The translations under genes and the position numbers were made by a program. This document shows positions 8,640 through 17,682 of a stretch of 34,310 nt of DNA, piece by piece; positions within the stretch are counted from its first letter, which is position 1, and every line of letters begins with the position of its first letter. Below the pieces are notes generated by a model, which had not been told where the DNA came from, did no database searches, and saw only the letters and a program-made list of their open reading frames with translations. The DNA lies in contig VXWI01000070.1 in assembly GCA_009835985.1 (NCBI GenBank), positions 1-34,310 on the forward strand. Direction: 5' to 3'. The stretch is from Acidobacteriota bacterium. GTDB taxonomy: Bacteria > Acidobacteriota > Vicinamibacteria > Marinacidobacterales > Marinacidobacteraceae.

Positions 8640-8826
8640 CTAGCAGCCTGTGGATGAAGTGACGGGAGCACCGAGAACGGCGAGGCGCCCGTCTGACAAG
8701 GCGCGTGAGGGAGGAATACCGGGCGTATTCCGACCGAAACGCAACGATGAGGGCCGCAAAGCGGCCCGGTTCAGACGGGATGCATCGCCGTTCGAATGCC
8801 GCGTGACTTTGTTCACAGGCTGCTAG
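8640..8826. repeat. Palindromic intergenic element, copy 1 (187 bp)
   Basis: The ends are perfect 13-bp inverted repeats: CTAGCAGCCTGTG (8640-8652) and CACAGGCTGCTAG (8814-8826). Inside are CGGCGA (8678-8683) against TCGCCG (8785-8790) and CCCGTCTGA (8688-8696) against TCAGACGGG (8771-8779). A central hairpin is formed by GGAATAC/GTATTCC (8713-8719/8725-8731), and another by GGGCCGC/GCGGCCC (8751-8757/8761-8767). It carries no open reading frame of note and shares its core with the element at 17683-17887. It separates the convergent ATPase and glycerol kinase genes, and its right end contains the glpK TAG stop. It may be a MITE-like element or a structured bidirectional terminator. No T-run is present. 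Confidence 0.85.
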
Positions 8827-10346
8827 ACCCAGCCGAAACTGCGCTCCACCGCCTTGCTCCAGGCCGCGAGCCGCTCATCCCGCTCGGCGTCGGACATCGT
8901 GGGCTCGAAGCGGGCGTCCTCTTCAAGCGCTCCCGCCAACTCGGTCTCGGACTCCCAAAAACCCACCGCAAGACCGGCCGCAACCGCCGCTCCGAGCGCC
9001 GTGGTCTCCACGCACCGCGGACGCACCACCGGTATCCCCAGGATGTCGGCCTGGAAGCCGAGCAGAAGTCCGCTCACCGTCATCCCGCCGTCCACCCGCA
9101 GCTCCCCGGGCGCGTGGCCGGCATCGGCGCGCATCGCCTCGATCACCTCGCGGACCTGGAACGCCGACGCCTCGATCGCGGCGCGCGCCAGGTGGCGCCG
9201 GTCGGTGTGCCGGGTCAGTCCGCAGATCACGCCGCGGGCGTCGGACCGCCACCAGGGGGCGAAGAGCCCGGAGAACGCGGGCACGATGACGGCGCCCCCG
9301 GAGTCCTCCACCTGGAGCGCCAACCGCTCCACCTCGGCCGCCGACCCGGCGAACCCCAGCTGGTCCCGGAGCCACTGGACGAGCGAGCCGGCGACCGCCA
9401 CCGAACCCTCCAGGGCGTACTCCACTCCCGCCGCATCGCTGTAGGCGACCGTGGTCAGGAGACCCGCCTCCGACGCCACCGCTTCGTTCCCGGTATGCAT
9501 CAACAGGAAAGCCCCGGTCCCGTAAGTGCACTTCGCTTCACCCGGACGGCGGCGCAACTGACCCAGCAGTGCCGCCTGCTGGTCGCCGATCACCCCGGCA
9601 ATTGGCACCCGGCGGCCGAACGGCCCGTCGGGGGCGGTCGCTCCCCAGGCTTCCGCGTGCGAGGCGGGAGCGATCTCGGGAAGCATCCGGGCCGGAACCC
9701 CGAGGGCGTCGAGCAACTCCTCGTTCCAGCGGAGCTTGGCGAGATCCATCATGAGGGTCCGGCTGGCGTTGGTCGCGTCCGTTCGGTGCACGGCGCCTCC
9801 AGTCAACTTCCACACCAGCCAGGACTCCACGGTGCCGAACACAGCGCGTCCCGCCCGGGCCCGATCCCGGAGACCTTCCTCGTGGTCGAGGAGCCAGCGC
9901 AGCTTCGGCCCCGAGAAATAGGTCGCAGCGGGGAGTCCCGTCAGCTCCCGGAGGCGCTCGGCGCCGATCGCGGCGGCGAGCTCGGCGGCGAACCCCGCCG
10001 TCCGCGTGTCCTGCCACACGATCGCGGGCGCGAGCGGCTCGCCCGTGGCCGGGTCCCAGACGACCGTGGTCTCCCGCTGGTTGGTGATGCCGACCGTGGC
10101 CACGGCGCTCCCCTCGAGTCCGGCGGCTGCGAGGGCGCCGGCCGTGACCTGGGCCGTCCGGTCCCAGATCTCCACCGGGTCGTGTTCCACCCAGCCGGGA
10201 CGCGGCGTGATCTGACGGTGTTCTTCCTGCGCCGAGCCGACAACCGTCCCGTCCCGGGCGAACAGCAGGCAGCGCGTGCTGGTGGTCCCCTGGTCGATCG
10301 CGGCCACCACCCGCGGCCGCGATCCTCCGCCTGCCACGGGCGTCAC
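8823..10346 (-). CDS. glpK: Glycerol kinase
   Basis: The protein has 507 residues, close to the usual glycerol kinase length of about 500. It is a FGGY-family cytoplasmic kinase converting glycerol and ATP to sn-glycerol 3-phosphate. The phosphate-binding motif DQGTTSTR is at 18-25, the substrate-contact pair QRE at 90-92, WQDTRT near 133, GIxGDQQAALLGQ-type sequence near 266, and VDGGMTVSG in the C-terminal lobe. The GTG start at 10346 overlaps the TGA of the upstream aminoacylase gene (GTGA), so the two are probably coupled. No glpF or glpD is in the window. The TAG stop lies in the terminal repeat of the palindromic element, suggesting that the original end of the gene was replaced or that the element is fixed at gene ends. 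Confidence 0.95.
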   Translation of the reverse strand: MTPVAGGGSRPRVVAAIDQGTTSTRCLLFARDGTVVGSAQEEHRQITPRPGWVEHDPVEIWDRTAQVTAGALAAAGLEGSAVATVGITNQRETTVVWDPATGEPLAPAIVWQDTRTAGFAAELAAAIGAERLRELTGLPAATYFSGPKLRWLLDHEEGLRDRARAGRAVFGTVESWLVWKLTGGAVHRTDATNASRTLMMDLAKLRWNEELLDALGVPARMLPEIAPASHAEAWGATAPDGPFGRRVPIAGVIGDQQAALLGQLRRRPGEAKCTYGTGAFLLMHTGNEAVASEAGLLTTVAYSDAAGVEYALEGSVAVAGSLVQWLRDQLGFAGSAAEVERLALQVEDSGGAVIVPAFSGLFAPWWRSDARGVICGLTRHTDRRHLARAAIEASAFQVREVIEAMRADAGHAPGELRVDGGMTVSGLLLGFQADILGIPVVRPRCVETTALGAAVAAGLAVGFWESETELAGALEEDARFEPTMSDAERDERLAAWSKAVERSFGWV

Positions 10347-11923
10347 GGCGTGTTCAGGCGGAGCGCTTTTCCGGGCCTCGCCCCCGTCACCTCCCCGTCC
10401 TGGAGAACGAAGATCCCGGAGACCAGCACGTGCTGCACGCCGGTCGAGTAGTGGTGCGGGTCGCCGAACTCGCCGTGTTCCTCCACCGCCGCCGGATCGA
10501 GGACGGCGATGTCGGCAATGGCTTCTTCCTCGATGACGCCCCGTCCGTCGAGACCGAGCCTTTCAGCCGGGAAGGACGCCATCTTCCGGATCGCTTCCTC
10601 GAAGGACAAAAGGCCCGCCTCCCGGACGTAGAGGCTCAGCACCCGCGAGAAGGTGCCGTAGTTGCGCGGGTGCGGCACGCCTTCGCCGGGCGCCACCACC
10701 CCCCCGTCCGATGAGATCATGGTGAGGGGATGCGCCATGATCCGGCGCACATCCTCCTCGTGCATGGCGTGGAAGACCCCGCCGAAACCCCCGTTTTCCT
10801 GGAGTTCGAGCGCGAGTGTCGCCCCGTTGTCGGTATTCACCTCGAGGCCCCGCTCCCGGAGGATGTCGCCCATGGTCTTCCCTTCGAGGGAGGGATCCCA
10901 CGCGCACCGGGAGATCTGCACGTTGTCGGGGCTCCCGCCACCGCGGTCCACCTCCAGATTGGTCTTGACGCCCTGGCGGATCCGCTCCCGTTGTACCGGA
11001 TCCCCGAGGCGCTCGAGCAGGGCCTCGTTGCCACCCGCAAGGCTCCAACCCGGGAAGAGGATCGTCAGCCCGGTGGAGGAGGCGGTGTAGGGGTACTGGT
11101 CGATCGTCACGTCCACCCCGCGCGCCACTGCCTCGTCCACAAGCCGGAGGCTCTCGGCGCTCTTTCCCCACATCGGGGCGCCGACCACCTTGTGGTGCGT
11201 GACCTGGGTCGGGAGTTCCCCCTCCTCTCCGATCCGGATCGTCTCGCGCACCGAGTCGAGCAGCGCGAGTCCCTCCTCGCGCATGTGGCTCACGTGGATA
11301 CCGCCGTAGCGCCCCGCGACCTTGGCGAGTTCGATGACCTCCTCGGTTTCGGCGAAGGATCCCGGCGTGTACTTGAGGCCGGTGGAGAGTCCGTAGGCGC
11401 CTTCCCGCATCGCCTGGTCCACCAGCGCGCGCATCTCGTCGAGCTCCGCCTCGGTGGGCGCCCGGTCGTCAAGGCCCATGACGGCGCGGCGAACCGTCCC
11501 GTGGCCGACCATCAGCCCCATGTTGATGGCGGAGCCCTCGGCTTCGAACTCCGCGAGCCACTCGCCGATGGGCAGCGGGGAGCCGCCGTCCGGGCCGCCC
11601 ATGGCGGTCGTCACTCCCTGCCGGAGATAGTTCTCGGCCAGGGGATGGCGGAGCACCCCGCGCACGGCGTGGCTGTGGAGATCCACGAAGCCCGGCACCA
11701 CGGCGAGCCCCGAGACGTCCACTGTCGTCTCGGCCCGGGCTCCCGAAAGATCGCCCACCGTGGCCACCCGGCCGTCCCGGATGCCCACGTCGGCGGCACG
11801 GGCGGCGCCGCCCCGGCCGTCGTGCACTGCCCCGCCGGCCAACACCACGTCGTAGGGCTCCCCGCAGCCGACGGCCAGCGCCGCCACCAGCAGGAGCGCG
11901 AGTCGCAGAAAACGTCGGGCCAT
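10343..11923 (-). CDS. D-aminoacylase-like amidohydrolase, predicted lipoprotein
   Basis: The protein has 526 residues. It starts at the ATG at 11923 behind GGAGGAAG. A hydrophobic signal ends in AVGC with Cys20, a lipobox, so it is probably exported and lipidated. The amidohydrolase fold follows: a small beta domain, the HSH metal motif at 83-85, GAYGLSTGL and VSHMREEG in the barrel, then SSDGG and HPRNYGTFSRVL. These late motifs are hallmarks of the N-acyl-D-amino-acid deacylase (D-aminoacylase) family. It probably releases D-amino acids or related amines from N-acyl forms outside the cytoplasm. It is the first gene of a two-gene minus-strand unit with glpK, an odd pairing. It is divergent from the M24 peptidase gene across 127 bp. 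Confidence 0.88.
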   Translation of the reverse strand: MARRFLRLALLLVAALAVGCGEPYDVVLAGGAVHDGRGGAARAADVGIRDGRVATVGDLSGARAETTVDVSGLAVVPGFVDLHSHAVRGVLRHPLAENYLRQGVTTAMGGPDGGSPLPIGEWLAEFEAEGSAINMGLMVGHGTVRRAVMGLDDRAPTEAELDEMRALVDQAMREGAYGLSTGLKYTPGSFAETEEVIELAKVAGRYGGIHVSHMREEGLALLDSVRETIRIGEEGELPTQVTHHKVVGAPMWGKSAESLRLVDEAVARGVDVTIDQYPYTASSTGLTILFPGWSLAGGNEALLERLGDPVQRERIRQGVKTNLEVDRGGGSPDNVQISRCAWDPSLEGKTMGDILRERGLEVNTDNGATLALELQENGGFGGVFHAMHEEDVRRIMAHPLTMISSDGGVVAPGEGVPHPRNYGTFSRVLSLYVREAGLLSFEEAIRKMASFPAERLGLDGRGVIEEEAIADIAVLDPAAVEEHGEFGDPHHYSTGVQHVLVSGIFVLQDGEVTGARPGKALRLNTP

Positions 11924-12050
11924 GTGTCTTCCTCCGCGGGTCGCTCCGTTCAGCGATCGCATCGGCCGGAACGGGCTGCATCCGAGTCTATCGGTATGCT
12001 GCCCGCGCCGGTCCGGCGCCGCCGAACGGAACCGGCAAGGGAGAATTCGC

Positions 12051-13415
12051 ATGCGCTGGAACCGGGACCTGGTCGTTTCCGCTCTGCTCGCGGGCCTCAC
12101 GCTGCCGGTGGTCGCGGCCGGACAGCCGGCTCCCACGGTCCTCCCCCTGCGGGAACGGGCGGCGCTCGTAGACCGCTGGCTCGAGATCCGCTTCGAGACC
12201 GTTCTGCCGGAGATCATGCGGCGGGAGGGCGTGGACCTGTGGATCGTCGCGGCGCGCGAATACAACGAGGACCCGGTCATTCGCACCATGCTCCCCTACA
12301 CCTGGCTGGCGGCCCGGCGGCGCACCGTGCTGGTGTTCCACGACCGCGGGCCCGACGAGGACGTCGAACGCTTCGCGGTGGCGCGCTACGACATCGGGGG
12401 CATCCCGGGCGCCTGGGATCCCGAGAGCGAACCCGACCAGTGGGCGCGGGTGGCTGAACTGGTCCGGGAGCGAAACCCGCGGGTGATCGGCGTCAACCGC
12501 TCGACGGACTTCGGCCTCGCCGACGGCATGACCTCCACCGAATACGAGGCGCTCCGGGAGGCGCTCGGTTCCGACCTGGCCGGGCGGCTCCACGATGCCG
12601 AGCGGCTCGCCATCGCGTGGCTCGAAACCCGGACCCCGGAGGAGATGGCGGTCTATCCGGCCGTGGTCCGCCTGGCCCGCACCATCCTCTCGGAGGGACT
12701 CTCGGAAAAGGCCATCCAGCCGGGAGTCACCACGACGCAGGACCTCTCCTGGTGGTACCGCGAGCGGATCCGGGAGTTGAAGCTCCAGACCTGGTTCCAG
12801 CCGGGGGTCTCGGTGCAGCGCCGTGAAGGCGCGATGTTCGGCGGCGACACCGGCGAACAGGGCGACTTCTCGTCTCGCCCTCCTCCGGACACCATCATGC
12901 CGGGCGACCTGGTACATGTGGACCTCGGGATCACCTATCTCCGGCTCAACACGGACACGCAGATGCACGCCTACGTGCTCCGGCACGGCGAGACGGACGC
13001 CCCGGCGGGACTCCGGGAGGCCTTCTCGACCGGCAACCGGCTCCAGGACATCCTGACGAACGAGTTCGTCGCCGGACGGACCGGCAACGAGATCCTGGCC
13101 GCCGCCCTGGCCCAGGCGGAGAGCGAGGGGATCAAGGCCTCCATCTACACGCATCCGATCGGCTTCCACGGCCACGCGGCGGGACCCACCATCGGCCTCT
13201 GGGACCGCCAGGCGGGCGTGCCGGGCAAGGGTGACTACGAGCTCTTTCCCATGACCGCCCATGCGATCGAGTTGAACGCCCGGGTCGCGGTGCCGGAGTG
13301 GGACGGCCAGGAAGTCCGGATCGCGCTCGAGGAGGACGCGATCTTCGACGGTGCAGCGACGCCCTACATCGATCCCCGGATGGAGCGCCTGCTGCTCATC
13401 CCGCGCCCGCGGTAG
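12051..13415 (+). CDS. Exported M24-family metallopeptidase (Xaa-Pro peptidase-like)
   Basis: This 454-residue protein has an N-terminal signal peptide (about 1-24, ending AAG). The N-terminal creatinase-like domain spans about 30-195 and the pita-bread M24 domain about 200-440. Metal ligand candidates are Asp291 and Asp302 (spaced D-x10-D as usual), a histidine among His368/His373/His375, Glu407 in IELN and Glu427/Glu428 near the end. The set looks complete, so the enzyme should be an active dinuclear metallopeptidase cleaving X-Pro bonds or a related amide. AAGGGAGA lies upstream of the ATG at 12051. Longer in-frame starts lack a signal peptide. It begins a plus-strand series that continues with a GntP permease. 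Confidence 0.88.
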   Translation: MRWNRDLVVSALLAGLTLPVVAAGQPAPTVLPLRERAALVDRWLEIRFETVLPEIMRREGVDLWIVAAREYNEDPVIRTMLPYTWLAARRRTVLVFHDRGPDEDVERFAVARYDIGGIPGAWDPESEPDQWARVAELVRERNPRVIGVNRSTDFGLADGMTSTEYEALREALGSDLAGRLHDAERLAIAWLETRTPEEMAVYPAVVRLARTILSEGLSEKAIQPGVTTTQDLSWWYRERIRELKLQTWFQPGVSVQRREGAMFGGDTGEQGDFSSRPPPDTIMPGDLVHVDLGITYLRLNTDTQMHAYVLRHGETDAPAGLREAFSTGNRLQDILTNEFVAGRTGNEILAAALAQAESEGIKASIYTHPIGFHGHAAGPTIGLWDRQAGVPGKGDYELFPMTAHAIELNARVAVPEWDGQEVRIALEEDAIFDGAATPYIDPRMERLLLIPRPR

Positions 13416-13503
13416 CCGGGGCGCGGGGGCGGCGCACCCGGCCTTCCGCCCGTTGCGCCGCTTCATCGCCGCGACCGCGGTCCCGTGACATCCTTCGGCC
13501 GCC

Positions 13504-14850
13504 ATGACCGCGGTCCTCCTCGGCACGCTGTTCGTCGCGGTCACGATCGGAGTTCTGCGACTCCATCCGTTCCTGGCGTTGACGCTGGGCGCGATCCTCG
13601 CCGGCTCGCTCGCGCCGTCGGAGCTTCCGGCCCCGGAACGGGTCTTCGCGGCTCTCGACGCCACCGGGGGCGCCTTCGGCGACCTCGTCGGAGCCATCGG
13701 GATCGCCATCGCCCTCGCCGCCATCATCGGCGACTGCCTGCTGCGAAGCGGGGCCGCCGACCGCATCGCGGGATCGTTGCTCGGCCTGTTCGGGGAGCGC
13801 CGGGCGATATGGGCGCTTGCCGCCGCGGCCTACGTACTCTCGATCCCGGTGTTCTTCGACACCGTGTTCTTCCTGCTCGTTCCGCTGGCGCGGGCGCTGG
13901 CCCGCCGGGCCCCCGGCCGCTACCCGATGTTCGTCATGGCGATCTGCGCGGGCGCCGTCGCCACCCATTCGCTGGTCCCCCCGACCCCCGGCCCGCTGGG
14001 GATGGCCGACAACCTCGGGCTCGACCTGGGCACCGCCATCGGCTTTGGTCTGCTGCTCGGGATCCTGCCCGTCACTGCCACGCTCCTGATCGCACCGCGG
14101 TTCGTGCGGGGCCGGAACGTCGAGCCGGCCGAAACGCCGGACTCCGGACAAACCACCGCCCACCCCGTTCGCCCGGGACTCTTCGCGTCCCTGTTTCCCA
14201 TTGCGCTGCCGGTGGTGCTCATGAGCGGGGCCTCGATCGCCGCCGCCGGCGGCGGGATGATCCCCGCAGCAGCCTGGGCGGTCGTGCTGGGCCACCGGAA
14301 CGCGGCGCTGTTGCTCGCCACCTTCGCCGCGGCCTTCGTGCTCTGGAAGGTCCACCGGCCGCCGCTCCGGCGGCTCCTGGGCTCGTTCGGGAACGCCATC
14401 GGCGAGGCCGGTCCCATCATCCTGATCACCGCCGCCGGCGGGGCCTTCGGACGCGCGCTCGCGGGGGCCGGAGTCACCGAGGACCTCGCCCGGGCCTCCT
14501 CGGCCGCGGACGGCACCGTCCTCCTCCTGCTCGCCGCCGGGATCGCCTCGCTGCTGAAGCTCGCGCAGGGCTCCGGGACGGTCGCCATCCTCACCGGCTC
14601 GGCGATCGTGGCGTCACTGGTCCCCGATCCGGCCGCCCTCTCCTTCCACCCCGCCTACCTCTTCGCAGCGGTCGGATTCGGCTCGATGGTCGCCTCCTGG
14701 ATGAACGACAGTGGCTTCTGGGTGGTGGGACGCATGTCCGGGTTCAGCGAAGGCGAGACGTTCCGCACCTGGACCGCGGTCGCCGCCGCGGTGGGGGTGT
14801 TCGGGGTGATCCAGGTGCTGGTGCTGGCCACCCTCTTCCCGCTCGTCTGA
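13504..14850 (+). CDS. GntP-family gluconate/organic-acid:H+ symporter
   Basis: This 448-residue inner-membrane protein has about 12 hydrophobic segments. Family hallmarks are IPVFFDTVFFLLVPLAR (about 117-133), HSLVPPTPGPLGMA (about 157-170), a KLAQGSGTVAILTGSA segment and the C-terminal MNDSGFWVVGRMSG. GntP proteins take up gluconate, other sugar acids or small hydroxy acids with protons. The ligand here is not determinable, but the downstream sugar oxidoreductase and DUF1080 genes make a sugar acid or keto sugar plausible. It starts with the ATG at 13504, which has no strong ribosome site. It lies 88 bp after the peptidase gene and 67 bp before the oxidoreductase gene. Confidence 0.9.
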   Translation: MTAVLLGTLFVAVTIGVLRLHPFLALTLGAILAGSLAPSELPAPERVFAALDATGGAFGDLVGAIGIAIALAAIIGDCLLRSGAADRIAGSLLGLFGERRAIWALAAAAYVLSIPVFFDTVFFLLVPLARALARRAPGRYPMFVMAICAGAVATHSLVPPTPGPLGMADNLGLDLGTAIGFGLLLGILPVTATLLIAPRFVRGRNVEPAETPDSGQTTAHPVRPGLFASLFPIALPVVLMSGASIAAAGGGMIPAAAWAVVLGHRNAALLLATFAAAFVLWKVHRPPLRRLLGSFGNAIGEAGPIILITAAGGAFGRALAGAGVTEDLARASSAADGTVLLLLAAGIASLLKLAQGSGTVAILTGSAIVASLVPDPAALSFHPAYLFAAVGFGSMVASWMNDSGFWVVGRMSGFSEGETFRTWTAVAAAVGVFGVIQVLVLATLFPLV

Positions 14851-14917
14851 CCGGGGCACGTATGCTCGCCTTCCCCGGCGATCCACCCCCTGCACCGAGT
14901 TCCAAACGGACCAACCC

Positions 14918-16327
14918 ATGAGCGAAACACCCAACCGTAGCCCTGGAACACCCGCCCGCACCCGGCGGCAGTTCATCAGGACCGTCGCGGCCGGACCGGC
15001 GCTGGCCGCGGCCCTTCCGTCAGCGTTTGCGGGCGAACGCCGCGCGATGGTTCGCCGCGAACCCCACGGGCTCGCCGGCGAGTCTCCCGCCGGCCAGGTC
15101 GCGCCCTCCGACCGGATCGGCCTCGCCGTGATCGGGGCGGGCGGCATGGGCATGGCCGGCGTGGATACCGCGCTGCGCATCCCCGGCGTCGAACTCGTGG
15201 CCGCCTGCGACATTTTCGACGGCCGCCTGGGCGCCGCCCGCGAGCGACACGGGGACATCTTCACCACCCGCGACTACCGGGAGGTGCTCGCCCGCGACGA
15301 TGTCGACGCGGTCATCGTGGGGACGCCCGACCACTGGCACCAGCCCATCTCCGTGGATGCCCTGAAGGCGGGAAAGGCCGCGTACTGCGAAAAGCCGATG
15401 GTTCACGACATTGCCGAGGGGCACGGCCTGATCCAGGCCCAGGAGGAATCCGGGAGCGTCTTCCAGGTGGGCAGCCAGGGCATGAGTTCGCTCGGCAACG
15501 AGAAGGCAAAGGAACTCTACGAAGAAGGCGCCATCGGCGAGCTCAACTATGCCGAGGGCTTCTGGGCGCGCAACAGCCCACTCGGCGCCTGGCAGTATCC
15601 GATCCCCGCCGACGCGTCCGAGGAAACCGTCGACTGGAAGCGTTTCCTCGGCCCGGCGCCCGAGCTTCCCTATGACCCGCTGCGCGTCTTCCGCTGGCGC
15701 AACTACCGCGACTACGGCACCGGCGTCGCCGGCGACCTCTTCGTCCACCTCTTTTCGAGCCTGCACTTCATCGTGAGCTCGCGCGGTCCGACGCGCATCC
15801 AGGCGACGGGCGGGCTGCGCTACTGGGAGGATGGCCGCGAGGTGCCGGACGTGCTTCTCGGCATGTTCGACTACCCCGAGACCGACACGCACCCTGGCTT
15901 CAACCTGTCGCTGCGCGTCAACTTCGTGGACGGGACGTCCGGCAGCACGTTCCTGCGGCTGGTCGGGAGCGAGGGGTCCATGGACATCACCTGGACCGAG
16001 GTCGTGCTGCGCAAGAACGTGGCGGTCGACCCGATGGACGCTTTCTCCCGGGAAAAGATGGCCGACGCCGCGGCGGACCCGGAGGACCTGCCCGCCCGGG
16101 TCGGCATGCAGCCCCCGGTGGAGATCCATCACGCGGTCGAGCGCGGCTACCGCGGCGCGCTGGTGGACCACTACTTCAACTTCTTCGAGGCGGTCCGGGG
16201 TGGGCCGCCGGCGCTTCAGGACGCGGCCTTCGGCCTCCGGGCCGCCGCTCCCGCGCTCGCCTGCAATCTCGCCTACTTCCGGGACCGCAGCGTCCGCTGG
16301 GACCCCGAAGCCATGAGGCTCGTCTGA
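14918..16327 (+). CDS. Tat-exported Gfo/Idh/MocA family oxidoreductase
   Basis: The 469-residue protein starts with a twin-arginine signal (RRQFIRT, Arg16-Arg17, then an Ala-rich stretch to about 39), so it is probably exported folded with its NAD(P) cofactor. A Rossmann domain follows with GAGGMG (73-78) and the family EKP motif at 158-160 (YCEKPM). The C-terminal sheet domain carries the GDLFVHLFSSLHF segment with Asp273, His277 and His283 as catalytic candidates. Such proteins oxidise or epimerise sugars and glycosides. Its stop overlaps the start of the DUF1080 lipoprotein gene (TGATG), which suggests the two act together on extracytoplasmic glycosides, for example by C3 oxidation followed by cleavage. 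That role is inference from family pairing. Confidence 0.9.
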   Translation: MSETPNRSPGTPARTRRQFIRTVAAGPALAAALPSAFAGERRAMVRREPHGLAGESPAGQVAPSDRIGLAVIGAGGMGMAGVDTALRIPGVELVAACDIFDGRLGAARERHGDIFTTRDYREVLARDDVDAVIVGTPDHWHQPISVDALKAGKAAYCEKPMVHDIAEGHGLIQAQEESGSVFQVGSQGMSSLGNEKAKELYEEGAIGELNYAEGFWARNSPLGAWQYPIPADASEETVDWKRFLGPAPELPYDPLRVFRWRNYRDYGTGVAGDLFVHLFSSLHFIVSSRGPTRIQATGGLRYWEDGREVPDVLLGMFDYPETDTHPGFNLSLRVNFVDGTSGSTFLRLVGSEGSMDITWTEVVLRKNVAVDPMDAFSREKMADAAADPEDLPARVGMQPPVEIHHAVERGYRGALVDHYFNFFEAVRGGPPALQDAAFGLRAAAPALACNLAYFRDRSVRWDPEAMRLV

Positions 16328-17670
16328 TGAACCTGAGTAACGACATCCAGACCGTCGGGAGTGCGCTCCTGGCGGGGGTTCTCGCCGCAGCCTGTGGCGG
16401 CGGGTCTCCGGGCGGCGGAGTCGCCGAGTCCGGGACCGCCACCCCCGCCGAGGATCGACCCGCTCCGCCCAACACCCTCACCGAGGCCGAACGAGCCGCG
16501 GGCTGGCGTCTCCTCTTCGACGGGGAGACGGCCGCGGGGTGGCGCGGGTACAACGGGGAAGAGTTTCCGGACACCGGATGGGGGGTCATCGACGGCATGC
16601 TCGTCGTGGGCGCGACGGCCACGGATCCGGACGTCCCGGTGGGCGGGGACATCGTCACCACCGAGTCCTTCACCGACTTCGACCTCAAGTTCGAGTTCCG
16701 GCTCTCCGAGGTGGCCAACAGCGGCGTCCTCTACCGGGTGATCGAGGAAGAAGGTTCCGAAATCTGGTTCAACGCCCCCGAGTACCAGGTGCTCGACGAC
16801 GACGCCTACATCGCGATGGGCACGATGGACATGAACAAACACCTCACCGGCGACAACTACGACCTCCACGCCGCGGGCGAAAAGATCCTGCACGGGCCCG
16901 GCGAATGGAACGAGGGCCGCATCCGCGTCCTGAACAACCACGTGGAGCACTGGCTGAACGGGACGAAGACGGTGGAGTACGAGTTCGGCTCGCCGGAATG
17001 GGAGGAACTGGTCGCGGCCAGCAAGTTCGCTCCCTATCCGCGTTACGGGCGCGCGGCGTCAGGGCCCATCGGCCTCCAGGACCACGGCAGGAACGTCTGG
17101 TACCGCAGCATCAGGATCCGGCCCCTGGAACCGGTCTCGGTGTTCAACGGCGAGAATCTCGACGGCTGGCAGGTGCACGGCACCGAGCGCTGGTACGTCG
17201 AGAACGGGGAACTCGTCTGCGAGAGCGGCCCCGACGCCGAATACGGCTATCTGAAGACGGTCCGGACGTTTCGCGACTTCGACCTGACGGTCGAGTTCCT
17301 GCAGGAGGCCGACGGCAACAGCGGGGTGTTCTTCCGTTCGAGCGTCGAGGGGACGATCGTGAACGGCTGGCAGGCCGAGGTGGCGCCTCCCGGGCTGTTC
17401 ACCGGCGGGATCTACGAGTCGTACGGCCGCGGCTGGCTGGTGCAACCCGACCCGGCGCTGGATGGGGCCCTGAACATGGGCGAGTGGAACACCCTGCGCG
17501 TCCGGGCGGTGGGCGACCGGGTGACCACCTGGCTGAACGGGACCCGGATGGTGGATTTCGAGGACGCCCAGATCGGGGCGGGCGAGGGCTCGATCGCGCT
17601 CCAGATCCACGACGGCGGCGGGATCAAGGTGCGCTGGCGGAACATCCGGGTGGTGAACCTGGGGGAATAG
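16327..17670 (+). CDS. Lipoprotein with two tandem DUF1080 (3-keto-glycoside hydrolase-type) domains
   Basis: This 447-residue protein has a lipobox LAAAC with Cys23 and then a Gly/Pro-rich linker. Domain 1 spans about 55-262 (WRLLFDGETAAGW, TGWGVIDGMLVV, NSGVLYRV). Domain 2 spans about 265-447 (VSVFNGENLDGWQV, GNSGVFFRSS, MGEWNTLRVRAVGDRVTTWLNG). Both are the concanavalin-like fold of PF06439, a family that includes 3-keto-disaccharide hydrolases and lectin-like domains. One domain may be catalytic and the other carbohydrate-binding. The start overlaps the Gfo/Idh/MocA stop (TGATG). Thirteen bases after the stop lies the second palindromic element. Confidence 0.9.
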   Translation: MNLSNDIQTVGSALLAGVLAAACGGGSPGGGVAESGTATPAEDRPAPPNTLTEAERAAGWRLLFDGETAAGWRGYNGEEFPDTGWGVIDGMLVVGATATDPDVPVGGDIVTTESFTDFDLKFEFRLSEVANSGVLYRVIEEEGSEIWFNAPEYQVLDDDAYIAMGTMDMNKHLTGDNYDLHAAGEKILHGPGEWNEGRIRVLNNHVEHWLNGTKTVEYEFGSPEWEELVAASKFAPYPRYGRAASGPIGLQDHGRNVWYRSIRIRPLEPVSVFNGENLDGWQVHGTERWYVENGELVCESGPDAEYGYLKTVRTFRDFDLTVEFLQEADGNSGVFFRSSVEGTIVNGWQAEVAPPGLFTGGIYESYGRGWLVQPDPALDGALNMGEWNTLRVRAVGDRVTTWLNGTRMVDFEDAQIGAGEGSIALQIHDGGGIKVRWRNIRVVNLGE

Positions 17671-17682
17671 ATCGGCCCGGTG

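Noticed and set aside
8640-8826. Insertion sequence with its own transposase
   Set aside because: The element is under 200 bp and carries no credible reading frame, so it could only be a non-autonomous element or a regulatory structure.
10730-12457. Long plus-strand frame opposite the D-aminoacylase gene
   Set aside because: High-GC antisense shadow: the minus strand holds the clear amidohydrolase motifs and signal peptide.
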